Source: an uncultured Acinetobacter sp. | Lineage (GTDB): Bacteria > Pseudomonadota > Gammaproteobacteria > Pseudomonadales > Moraxellaceae | Direction of reading: 5' to 3' | DNA length: 5,648 nucleotides | Assembly: GCA_900766635.1 (NCBI GenBank) | Contig: CAAFWA010000198.1 | Coordinates: 1-5,648, forward strand | In this document: positions 1 to 5,157 of the stretch, piece by piece | Layout of the letters: every line of letters starts with the position of its first letter | Numbering within the stretch: position 1 is the stretch's first letter | Made by a program: the position numbers and the translations under genes | The notes under the pieces: model-generated | Seen by the model: only the letters and a program-made list of their open reading frames with translations | What the model was told of the DNA's origin: nothing | Database searches by the model: none

Positions 1-916
1 TAAAGACACGGCCGACACGTGCTTCGGTTAAGCATTCAGCTAACTCAAACTTAGTATTTTGAAAATCCCATAAGGTTTTACCGAGCATTTTACGGTTTTT
101 GACATGCTCGACAGTCAGTTCAATGGCACGTTCTGCACATGCAATGCCGACGATGCCAATCGATAAACGCTCACGGGTAAATACATCCATGAGTTGGAAA
201 AACCCTTTACCCTCTTCGCCACCAATTAAATTTTCTACAGGGACACGTGCATCATCTAAGAAAATTTCTGCGGTGTTGAGGGCATTTTGACCAATTTTAT
301 CGATGATATTATTGACTTTAAAGCCTGGGCATTTGTCTTTTTCGACCATAAATAACGAAATACCATGTGCACCAGAGCCAGATTCACCTGTACGTGCTGC
401 CACTAAAATGTAATCAGCTTGGTCACCTAAAGTACAAAATGTTTTCGAACCATTTAATACATACTCATCACCCTCGCGACGTGCTGTGGTACGTAAAGCT
501 TTTACATCTGTACCTGCATCAGGTTCAGTGATCGCCACCGCAATCATTTTTTTACCTGCGGCAATATCAGGCATCCATTTTAAGAGTTGCTCATGTGTCG
601 CTGTGCCTAAGAAAAAGCCTGGGCTATTGAGCGAACCTGGAATAAAACCAAAGGTGGTATCACAGATACGGGCTTGTTCTTCCATCATAATCACTTCGTG
701 TGCAAATGAAGCGCCTAAACCGCCATATTCCTCTGGAACACTCATACATAGCAGGCCAAGTTCACCTGCTTTCTCCCAAACATCACGGTCAATATAGTGC
801 TGTTTACGAAATTTTTCGGCTTTAGGCGCTACTTCTTCTTCAAAAAAACGACGTGCAGTCACACGTAATTGATCTAATTCTTCTGTCATCCATGGCGAGC
901 GATAATTGTAAATCAT
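1..916 (-). CDS. Acyl-CoA dehydrogenase, LCAD-like, C-terminus beyond window edge (partial)
   Basis: This is an FAD-dependent acyl-CoA dehydrogenase, catalysing alpha,beta-dehydrogenation of an acyl-CoA as the first step of beta-oxidation in the cytoplasm. I translated 305 codons by hand from the complementary strand; the frame is open to the window edge, so roughly the last 80 residues of a usual ~385-residue protein are missing. The N-terminal helical domain carries VPEEYGGLG (60-68). The family signature AITEPDAGTDVKA spans 128-140, followed by the beta domain with NGSKTF (155-160). The C-terminal helical domain begins near 235 and includes KMLGKTLWDFQNTKFELAE (276-294). Residue E249 in RERLSIG aligns with the catalytic glutamate of the LCAD/isovaleryl-CoA dehydrogenase group (human LCAD LPQERLLI) rather than with the C-terminal base of MCAD. 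The start at 916 is chosen because AGGA lies 7 nt upstream; M10 is a weaker alternative. It is divergent from the MLE-racemase genes and shares their operator region. The exact substrate is unknown; an alpha-branched acyl-CoA is my inference from the neighbouring racemase. Confidence 0.93.
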   Translation of the reverse strand, partial: MIYNYRSPWMTEELDQLRVTARRFFEEEVAPKAEKFRKQHYIDRDVWEKAGELGLLCMSVPEEYGGLGASFAHEVIMMEEQARICDTTFGFIPGSLNSPGFFLGTATHEQLLKWMPDIAAGKKMIAVAITEPDAGTDVKALRTTARREGDEYVLNGSKTFCTLGDQADYILVAARTGESGSGAHGISLFMVEKDKCPGFKVNNIIDKIGQNALNTAEIFLDDARVPVENLIGGEEGKGFFQLMDVFTRERLSIGIVGIACAERAIELTVEHVKNRKMLGKTLWDFQNTKFELAECLTEARVGRVF

Positions 917-1017
917 GTTGCGTCCTTTTTTATAAAAATAATAAATAACAAGAGATTAAGTGACTCATCTATAGCGTACATGCCAAAAATTAAGTACTTG
1001 ATCGAGCTGATGGATGT

Positions 1018-1046
1018 AGTTTTCACAATTATTTTGATTTTGTCAA
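1018..1046 (-). promoter_or_regulatory. Candidate promoter for the acyl-CoA dehydrogenase, leftward
   Basis: On the complementary strand a perfect TTGACA (positions 1046-1041) overlaps inverted repeat 1. At 17-bp spacing the -10 position reads AAAACT (1023-1018), only three of six consensus bases, so the -10 is weak or misplaced. Symmetry with the rightward promoter supports the call more than the -10 does. Confidence 0.4.
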
Positions 1047-1062
1047 CCAACTAGTTGGGTGA
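1043..1062. promoter_or_regulatory. Operator-like inverted repeat 1 (left)
   Basis: The half-site TCAACCAAC (1043-1051) is followed by the centre TA and the inverse half GTTGGGTGA (1054-1062), with one mismatched pair. Its outer edge overlaps the leftward TTGACA hexamer (complement of 1041-1046), so a bound protein should block leftward transcription. Palindromes of this size and the CCAAC-NN-GTTGG core are typical of TetR-family repressor sites in acyl-CoA and aromatic catabolism; assigning the family is inference because no regulator gene is in the window. Confidence 0.7.
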
Positions 1063-1075
1063 AATAAATAAAAAA

Positions 1076-1095
1076 TCAACCAACTTGTTGGTTGA
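1076..1095. promoter_or_regulatory. Operator-like inverted repeat 2 (right)
   Basis: This is a perfect inverted repeat: TCAACCAAC (1076-1084), centre TT, GTTGGTTGA (1087-1095). It differs from repeat 1 by one arm base and one centre base. The two dyad centres are 33 bp apart, about three helical turns, so two dimers would sit on nearly the same DNA face. The right arm overlaps the rightward TTGACT hexamer at 1092-1097. This is a likely repressor site for the MLE-racemase operon. Confidence 0.75.
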
Positions 1096-1120
1096 CTTTT
1101 GTGTTGTTGGAAATTAAAGT
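1092..1120 (+). promoter_or_regulatory. Candidate sigma70-type promoter, rightward
   Basis: TTGACT (1092-1097) has five of six consensus bases of a -35 box. After a 17-bp spacer, TAAAGT (1115-1120) matches four of six -10 bases. Transcription would begin near 1127 and read into the MLE-family gene after a ~147-nt leader. The -35 box overlaps inverted repeat 2, which fits repression by occlusion. No start site has been measured; this is a sequence match only. Confidence 0.5.
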
Positions 1121-1139
1121 GTCCAAAACACACATAACA

Positions 1140-1193
1140 ATGCGTTTTAACAAGGAACAACGTGTAGAACAAAAAAGAGATGTTGTTGTATGA
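1140..1193 (+). CDS. Possible 17-residue leader reading frame (uncertain)
   Basis: ATG at 1140 opens a 17-codon frame reading MRFNKEQRVEQKRDVVV and ending at TGA 1191-1193. It lies just downstream of the predicted transcription start, in the long leader of the MLE-racemase operon. Its stop overlaps the ATG of the next short frame as ATGA. No Shine-Dalgarno sequence is visible before it, and so short a frame can arise by chance. The charged composition recalls the N-terminus of a DNA-binding regulator, so a gene remnant is also possible. I do not claim it is translated. Confidence 0.15.
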   Translation: MRFNKEQRVEQKRDVVV

Positions 1194-1261
1194 CATCCAT
1201 CCAAGATGAGAAAAGGATGAGCTTGGATCGTTCATTACGTGTACATAAATGGATAAAATAG
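1190..1261 (+). CDS. Possible 23-residue leader reading frame (uncertain)
   Basis: ATG at 1190 begins a 23-codon frame starting MTSIQDEKRMSLDR and ending at TAG 1259-1261, 12 nt before the MLE-family start codon. It overlaps the preceding 17-codon frame by ATGA, and only a weak purine run (AAAGAGA, about 1173-1179) lies upstream, rather far from the start. The inverted repeat 1199-1228 falls inside it. It could be a coupled leader peptide, a decayed gene fragment or chance. Confidence 0.15.
   Translation: MTSIQDEKRMSLDRSLRVHKWIK
1199..1228 (+). promoter_or_regulatory. Small leader hairpin
   Basis: ATCCAAG (1199-1205) can pair with CTTGGAT (1222-1228), a 7-bp stem with a 16-nt purine-rich loop, in the leader of the MLE-racemase mRNA. 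There is no following T-run, so it is not a terminator. It does not cover the ribosome binding site. A role in mRNA stability or leader translation is possible but unsupported. Confidence 0.25.
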
Positions 1262-1273
1262 AAGGACAATCTG

Positions 1274-2467
1274 ATGCCAAAAATTATTAAAGTGGAATGT
1301 TTTCCAGTCTCTACACCACTGAAAAAACCCGTGATTATGCCCAACACCAAGATTGTTTCAATTGATAGTGTGGTGATTAAAATCACGGCTGATGATGGCA
1401 CAGTGGGCATCGCTGATTCAGGTGATACCTCATCTTGGTATCGTGGCGAACTGCAAGAATCAATTATTGCCATGATTACCCGTGTCATTGCACCGCGTAT
1501 TTTGATTGGTGAAGATCCACGTAATATTGAAAAAATTGTTGCACAGATGGACTTATTGGTTCGTGACAACAATCAAGCCAAAGCGACTGTTGACTTTGCC
1601 TTACACGATTTAAAAGGCAAATTATATGGCGTACCTGTCTATGATTTATTGGGTGGTCGTACCACTGAAGGTTCACGTCAAGGTTGGGTATTGTCGGCAG
1701 GTAAACCAGAAGACGTCGCTGCTGAAGCGAAAAAAGCCAAAGACATCGGCTTTGGCTTATTTAAAATGAAAATTGGTTATGGCTCATTACAAGATGATAT
1801 TGATATGGTGCATGCGGTACGTGAAACCGTTGGCCCAGATGCAATGCTAACTATTGATGCCAATGGCTTCTGGAATTATGAAAAAGCACTACATGTCATT
1901 CGTCGTATCGACTCGGCAGGTTTAGATTTAATTGAACAGCCACTACCGCATTGGGATATTGAGGGTATGGCGCGTTTACGTGCGCAGGTAAAAACCCCGA
2001 TTTATGCCGATGAGTCTGCACAAGAACTTCATCACATTAAAGAAATTATTGATCGTCGTTCATCTGATGGTCTGTTCTTAAAGCTGCAAAAAGCAGGTGG
2101 TTTAGTGAAGGCACAGCGTTGGCTAACAATGGCACGTTTAGCAGGTTTACAAGTGCATTGTGGTTGCATGATTGGTTCAGGTTTAGAGCACAGTCCAGCG
2201 GCACATCTTTGGGTGGCGAATGAATGGGCATCACAAGGTTTGAATGAATCGATTGGTCCATTAATGATTCATGGCACCATGGAAAGTAAAAATATTCAGG
2301 CAGGCACCGATATTGCACTCAATATTCCACGCTTTGAGGGCGGTATGTGTTATCCAAACGAAGGCCCAGGTTTTGGTATTGATCTGAATGAGAAATTCTT
2401 GATCACCAATAAAACCAAAGGTGTTGAGGGTCGTTCAATCGAAGCAGGTCAAGAGGTTGCTGCCTAA
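1274..2467 (+). CDS. Enolase-superfamily enzyme, muconate-lactonizing (MLE) subgroup
   Basis: This 397-residue cytoplasmic enzyme has the N-terminal capping domain (about 1-130) and the (beta/alpha)7-beta barrel of the mandelate racemase/muconate lactonizing family. The family uses a divalent metal to stabilise an enolate made by removing a proton next to a carboxylate. Metal ligands are D195 (TIDAN), E221 (IEQP) and D246 (ADES). The second-strand KxK motif is K164-M-K166, and K270 (FLKLQKAGG) supplies the opposite lysine. All five align to Pseudomonas muconate cycloisomerase (K167, K169, D198, E224, D249, K273) with a constant offset of three, so the active site is intact. There is no mandelate-racemase His/Asp pair evident. 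AAGGA 7 nt before the ATG supports the start. Its stop overlaps the next start (TAATG), so it is coupled to the racemase gene. The subgroup includes cycloisomerases, dipeptide epimerases, o-succinylbenzoate synthases and dehydratases; sequence alone does not say which reaction. The lack of catA or catC neighbours argues against ordinary catechol degradation. Confidence 0.93.
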   Translation: MPKIIKVECFPVSTPLKKPVIMPNTKIVSIDSVVIKITADDGTVGIADSGDTSSWYRGELQESIIAMITRVIAPRILIGEDPRNIEKIVAQMDLLVRDNNQAKATVDFALHDLKGKLYGVPVYDLLGGRTTEGSRQGWVLSAGKPEDVAAEAKKAKDIGFGLFKMKIGYGSLQDDIDMVHAVRETVGPDAMLTIDANGFWNYEKALHVIRRIDSAGLDLIEQPLPHWDIEGMARLRAQVKTPIYADESAQELHHIKEIIDRRSSDGLFLKLQKAGGLVKAQRWLTMARLAGLQVHCGCMIGSGLEHSPAAHLWVANEWASQGLNESIGPLMIHGTMESKNIQAGTDIALNIPRFEGGMCYPNEGPGFGIDLNEKFLITNKTKGVEGRSIEAGQEVAA

Positions 2468-2469
2468 TG
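2451..2469 (+). promoter_or_regulatory. Translational coupling site (TAATG overlap with internal RBS)
   Basis: The MLE-family stop TAA (2465-2467) shares its last A with the racemase ATG (2467-2469). AAGAGG at 2451-2456, inside the upstream gene, lies 10 nt before the start and can serve as ribosome binding site. This fixes the racemase start and implies the two proteins are made together from one mRNA. Confidence 0.7.
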
Positions 2470-3636
2470 CATCGTACAGGTCCATTATCGCACTTAACTG
2501 TAATTGAGTTTGCAGGTCTTGGACCTGCACCTTTTGCAGGCATGATGCTTGCTGATCAAGGGGCGAGGGTGATTCGTATTGATCGCCCTGTCAAATCTCA
2601 GCACAAAGAGGGGATGGCTGCGCTGACTGCACGTGATAGTGATGTTTTGGCGCGTGGTCGTGAATCCATTGCTTTAGATTTAAAGCAACCTGAATCCATT
2701 GAGATTGTTTTAAAATTAATTGAAAAAGCCGATATTTTATTAGAAGGATTTCGTCCGGGTGTAATGGAAAAGCTCGGCTTAGGGCCTGATGTGTGTTTAG
2801 CACGTCAGCCTAAATTGGTCTATGGCCGTGTCACAGGTTGGGGGCAAACAGGTCCTTTAGCGCAAGCCGCAGGACATGATATTAACTATGTGGCTTTAAC
2901 CGGTGCATTACATGCGACAGGCCGTGTCGATGGACAACCTACACCGACCCCTGGTTTTATTGGTGATTTTGGTGGCGGTGGTATGTTATTGGCCTTTGGT
3001 GTGATGGCTGCATTGCAACATGCACAAGCCACAGGTCAAGGACAGGTGGTGGATGCTGCCATTACCGATGGCGCTGCTTTATTAACGGCTCTAATTCAAG
3101 GCTGGCATTCAGTGGGGTTATGGCAAGATCAAGCTGGGGTCAATAATGGCGATGGCGGTGCCCATTTTTATGACACCTATCGTTGTGCTGATGGTAAGTA
3201 CATTTCGATTGGTCCAATGGAGGCGCAATTTTACCAATTGTTTTTGCAAAAAATGCAATTGGCCGATGATGAATCTTTTCAGATGCAATGGAAGTCGAAA
3301 CATTGGCAGATGCTCAAACAACGCTTGGCAGAAATATTTAGCGCACATCCACGTCAGCATTGGTCTGATTTATTTGAGGGAACCGATGTCTGTTATGCAC
3401 CCGTGTTAAGTTTAGCTGAAGCACCTTTACATCCACACAATGTGGCGCGAAATACCTATAGCACAGTCAACGCTATTGTGCAGCCAAGTCCTGCGCCTAA
3501 ATTTAGTGCCACACCGGTTAAACATTGCAATCCTGTGCATCCAATTGCAAAAGATACAACAACGATTTTAGCTGAATTAAATTATTCACCTGAACAGATT
3601 CAAACATTACTAGGCAGCGTTGCCCAACAACTTTAA
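2467..3636 (+). CDS. Alpha-methylacyl-CoA racemase (family III CoA-transferase fold)
   Basis: This 389-residue protein has the CaiB/BaiF family III fold but the catalytic set of alpha-methylacyl-CoA racemase, which interconverts (2R)- and (2S)-2-methylacyl-CoA so that dehydrogenases can act on them. It opens with GPLSHLTVIEFAGLGPAPFA (5-24), closely like AMACR. H137 (in GHDINY), D167 (GDFGGG) and E252 (PMEAQFY) match H126, D156 and E241 of Mycobacterium tuberculosis MCR with a constant offset of 11. The GWGQTGP motif lies at 124-130. In true CoA-transferases of this fold an aspartate nucleophile is used and this GHD histidine is not the hallmark, so automatic labels such as CaiB or CoA-transferase would mislead. 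The length is slightly above MCR (360), from an insertion around 41-60. It is coupled to the upstream MLE-family gene. Its presence implies a pathway with an alpha-methyl-branched acyl-CoA; the particular substrate is not visible. Confidence 0.92.
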   Translation: MHRTGPLSHLTVIEFAGLGPAPFAGMMLADQGARVIRIDRPVKSQHKEGMAALTARDSDVLARGRESIALDLKQPESIEIVLKLIEKADILLEGFRPGVMEKLGLGPDVCLARQPKLVYGRVTGWGQTGPLAQAAGHDINYVALTGALHATGRVDGQPTPTPGFIGDFGGGGMLLAFGVMAALQHAQATGQGQVVDAAITDGAALLTALIQGWHSVGLWQDQAGVNNGDGGAHFYDTYRCADGKYISIGPMEAQFYQLFLQKMQLADDESFQMQWKSKHWQMLKQRLAEIFSAHPRQHWSDLFEGTDVCYAPVLSLAEAPLHPHNVARNTYSTVNAIVQPSPAPKFSATPVKHCNPVHPIAKDTTTILAELNYSPEQIQTLLGSVAQQL

Positions 3637-3653
3637 TGCATCACCCGCCTAAA

Positions 3654-3680
3654 GCATTTAACTATTGCGATAGTTAAAGC
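3654..3680. promoter_or_regulatory. Strong inverted repeat between racemase and transporter genes
   Basis: TTTAACTAT (3657-3665) pairs perfectly with ATAGTTAAA (3670-3678) around the loop TGCG. Two more GC pairs (3654-3655 with 3679-3680) form across one bulged A. No T-run follows, so it is not a classical terminator. It may be an mRNA 3'-stability or processing stem that sets transporter expression apart from the upstream genes, or a palindromic operator for a separate transporter promoter. Confidence 0.45.
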
Positions 3681-3695
3681 TCAATAAGTTGCTGT

Positions 3696-3724
3696 TAGAC
3701 AAGGATGTCGCATCAGCATATTAA
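3696..3724 (+). promoter_or_regulatory. Weak candidate promoter for the transporter
   Basis: TAGACA (3696-3701) matches five of six -35 bases and, after 17 bp, TATTAA (3719-3724) matches four of six -10 bases. Together with the 111-nt gap and the hairpin at 3654-3680 this allows separate transcription of the transporter, but read-through from the MLE-racemase operon is equally possible. It is a low-information match. Confidence 0.25.
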
Positions 3725-3747
3725 AATAATTGAAAGTGAGAAATAGG

Positions 3748-5115
3748 ATGACTCAACATATTAATGAACGAATGGAAGTTCAAAACTTCATCGACAGTAT
3801 ACCCCTTTCATCGCTACAAAAATTAATCATCATCTTATGTTTTTTTGTTGCAGCTTTAGATGGCTTTGATATTGCAGCCGTTGGTTTTATTGCACCTGCA
3901 CTGATTGCCCAATGGTCACTCACCCCTGCAGATTTAGCACCGCTGTTTTTATCGGGCGTGTTTGGTTTGATGCTTGGCTCATTTATGTTTGGGCCGTTGT
4001 CAGATAAATTTGGCCGTAAAAAAATTATTATTTGGAGTGTAATTATTTTTGGTGTGGGTACGGTCATTTCAGCATTTTCACCGAGCCTAACCTTTTTAAT
4101 TGTGATTCGCTTTTTAACTGGTTTGGGGCTAGGTGGTGCTATGCCAAATGCGGTGACGATTACCTCTGAATATTGTCCTTCGGCAAAACGCTCATTTTTA
4201 GTCACTGTGATGTTCTGTGGCTATACCATTGGCGCTGCGATGGGGGGCTTATTGTCGGGTCAACTGATTCAATTGGTCGGATGGCAAGGCATTTTAATTA
4301 TTGGGGGTGTTGCACCTTTATTGTTACTGCCTTTTTTATATTTCTTTATGCCTGAATCCATTCGTTTTATGGTGTTAAATAAATACCCTAAAGATCAGAT
4401 TGATGCCATTATTAAAAAAATGGCTCCTCAAGGTACGCCAATTCCAGAATTGGTGGCTGCGGTCACTGAAAAACAAAATGTCAGTGTCAAAGAGCTGTTT
4501 AGTAAAGATTACTTCTTAGGCACAGCCCTATTTTGGTGTGCTTTTGTCATGGGCTCTTTGATTATTTATATGATTTCAAGCTGGATGCCAACCATTTTAA
4601 AAAATGAAGGCTTTGACATGCAGCAAGCCTCTTGGATTACTTCGGCATTCCAAATTGGCGGTACGTTAGGTGCATTAGTGATTGCCTACTTTATGGATAA
4701 GATGGGCCATAGCCGTACCTTAACATTGTCGTATATCATTGGTGCTGTATCGGTCTTTATCTTAAGTCAAGGTGTTGCTAACTTAAGTACATTGTTGATT
4801 GTATTAGGTATTTTTGGTATTGGTGCAGGGATTAGTGGCTCACACGTGGGCATCCATGTGTTTTGTTCAAGCTATTATCCAACCCATTGCCGTGCAACGG
4901 GTGTGGCATGGGCAGGGAGTGCAGGACGTCTAGGTTCTTTTGTAGGTTCTGGTGCTGTAGGTTGGCTTATGGTTTCAGGTTTAACAGGTGAACAAATCAT
5001 TAATATGATGTTATTACCTGCGTGCTTAGCATCCGTTTCCATGGTTCTGATTACGCAATTAATCAGAAAACGAGATCGAAATAAAAATGTCGCATTAGGT
5101 AGTGCACAGGCTTAA
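3748..5115 (+). CDS. MFS transporter, aromatic acid:H+ symporter (AAHS) type
   Basis: This is a proton-coupled inner-membrane importer of organic acids, 455 residues with twelve predicted hydrophobic segments, the usual size for PcaK/BenK/MucK-like carriers. The first helix holds DGFD (38-41), whose two aspartates are essential in PcaK. Motif A, GPLSDKFGRKK, lies at 82-92 in the loop after helix 2. RFLTGLGLGGAMPN (121-134) follows in helix 4 and PESIRF (202-207) after helix 6. A hydrophilic central loop spans about 208-255, and the AAHS-style RATGVAWAGSAGRLG lies at 382-396. I choose ATG 3748 over TTG 3730: AAGTGAG lies 7 nt before the ATG, while no Shine-Dalgarno precedes the TTG and its six extra residues are not needed. 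Placement after the MLE and racemase genes suggests it brings in their pathway's substrate. AAHS members carry 4-hydroxybenzoate, benzoate, vanillate, muconate and others; which one applies here cannot be read from sequence. Confidence 0.93.
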   Translation: MTQHINERMEVQNFIDSIPLSSLQKLIIILCFFVAALDGFDIAAVGFIAPALIAQWSLTPADLAPLFLSGVFGLMLGSFMFGPLSDKFGRKKIIIWSVIIFGVGTVISAFSPSLTFLIVIRFLTGLGLGGAMPNAVTITSEYCPSAKRSFLVTVMFCGYTIGAAMGGLLSGQLIQLVGWQGILIIGGVAPLLLLPFLYFFMPESIRFMVLNKYPKDQIDAIIKKMAPQGTPIPELVAAVTEKQNVSVKELFSKDYFLGTALFWCAFVMGSLIIYMISSWMPTILKNEGFDMQQASWITSAFQIGGTLGALVIAYFMDKMGHSRTLTLSYIIGAVSVFILSQGVANLSTLLIVLGIFGIGAGISGSHVGIHVFCSSYYPTHCRATGVAWAGSAGRLGSFVGSGAVGWLMVSGLTGEQIINMMLLPACLASVSMVLITQLIRKRDRNKNVALGSAQA

Positions 5116-5124
5116 AGCCATACG

Positions 5125-5157
5125 AAAAAAAAGCCATGCAAGTTGCATGGCTTTTTT
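5125..5157. terminator. Rho-independent terminator, probably bidirectional
   Basis: GCCATGCA (5133-5140), loop AGT and TGCATGGC (5144-5151) form a perfect 8-bp stem. It is extended by six A-T pairs (5127-5132 with 5152-5157), with a T6 run on the plus strand and an A8 run before the stem. It starts 9 nt after the transporter stop and ends its transcript. The A-run means it could also stop transcripts entering from the right. Confidence 0.92.

Larger units (their letters stand above)
917..1273. promoter_or_regulatory. Divergent intergenic control region
   Basis: These 357 bases separate the leftward dehydrogenase gene from the rightward MLE-racemase genes. They are AT-rich and contain two near-identical 20-bp inverted repeats, a -35-like hexamer overlapping each, and leaders of about 90 nt (left) and 147 nt (right). 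I see no full-length gene here. The structure is that of a shared regulatory region controlling both directions; sub-features are listed separately. Confidence 0.75.

Noticed and set aside
99..797. Plus-strand open frames (99-290 and 486-797) over the dehydrogenase gene
   Set aside because: They lie antisense to a clear acyl-CoA dehydrogenase frame, have serine/proline-rich low-quality translations and no ribosome binding site.
1101..1110. Third operator copy at GTGTTGTTGG
   Set aside because: Only a partial half-site is present, with no inverted partner at the right spacing.
1029..1676. Minus-strand frames over the control region and the start of the MLE-family gene, including a 141-codon one
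   Set aside because: They run antisense to a gene with an intact active site and through the operator/promoter region. The translations show no recognisable motif.
1274..2467. Naming the MLE-family gene catB
   Set aside because: The residues fit the subgroup but the context lacks catechol genes and the subgroup has many functions, so the symbol would overstate the evidence.
3730..3747. TTG start adding six residues to the transporter
   Set aside because: No Shine-Dalgarno precedes TTG 3730, whereas ATG 3748 has AAGTGAG at suitable spacing and yields the usual N-terminus length.
3780..4205. A 141-codon minus-strand frame inside the transporter
   Set aside because: It is an antisense shadow of the DGFD and motif A region of the MFS gene, with no family features of its own.
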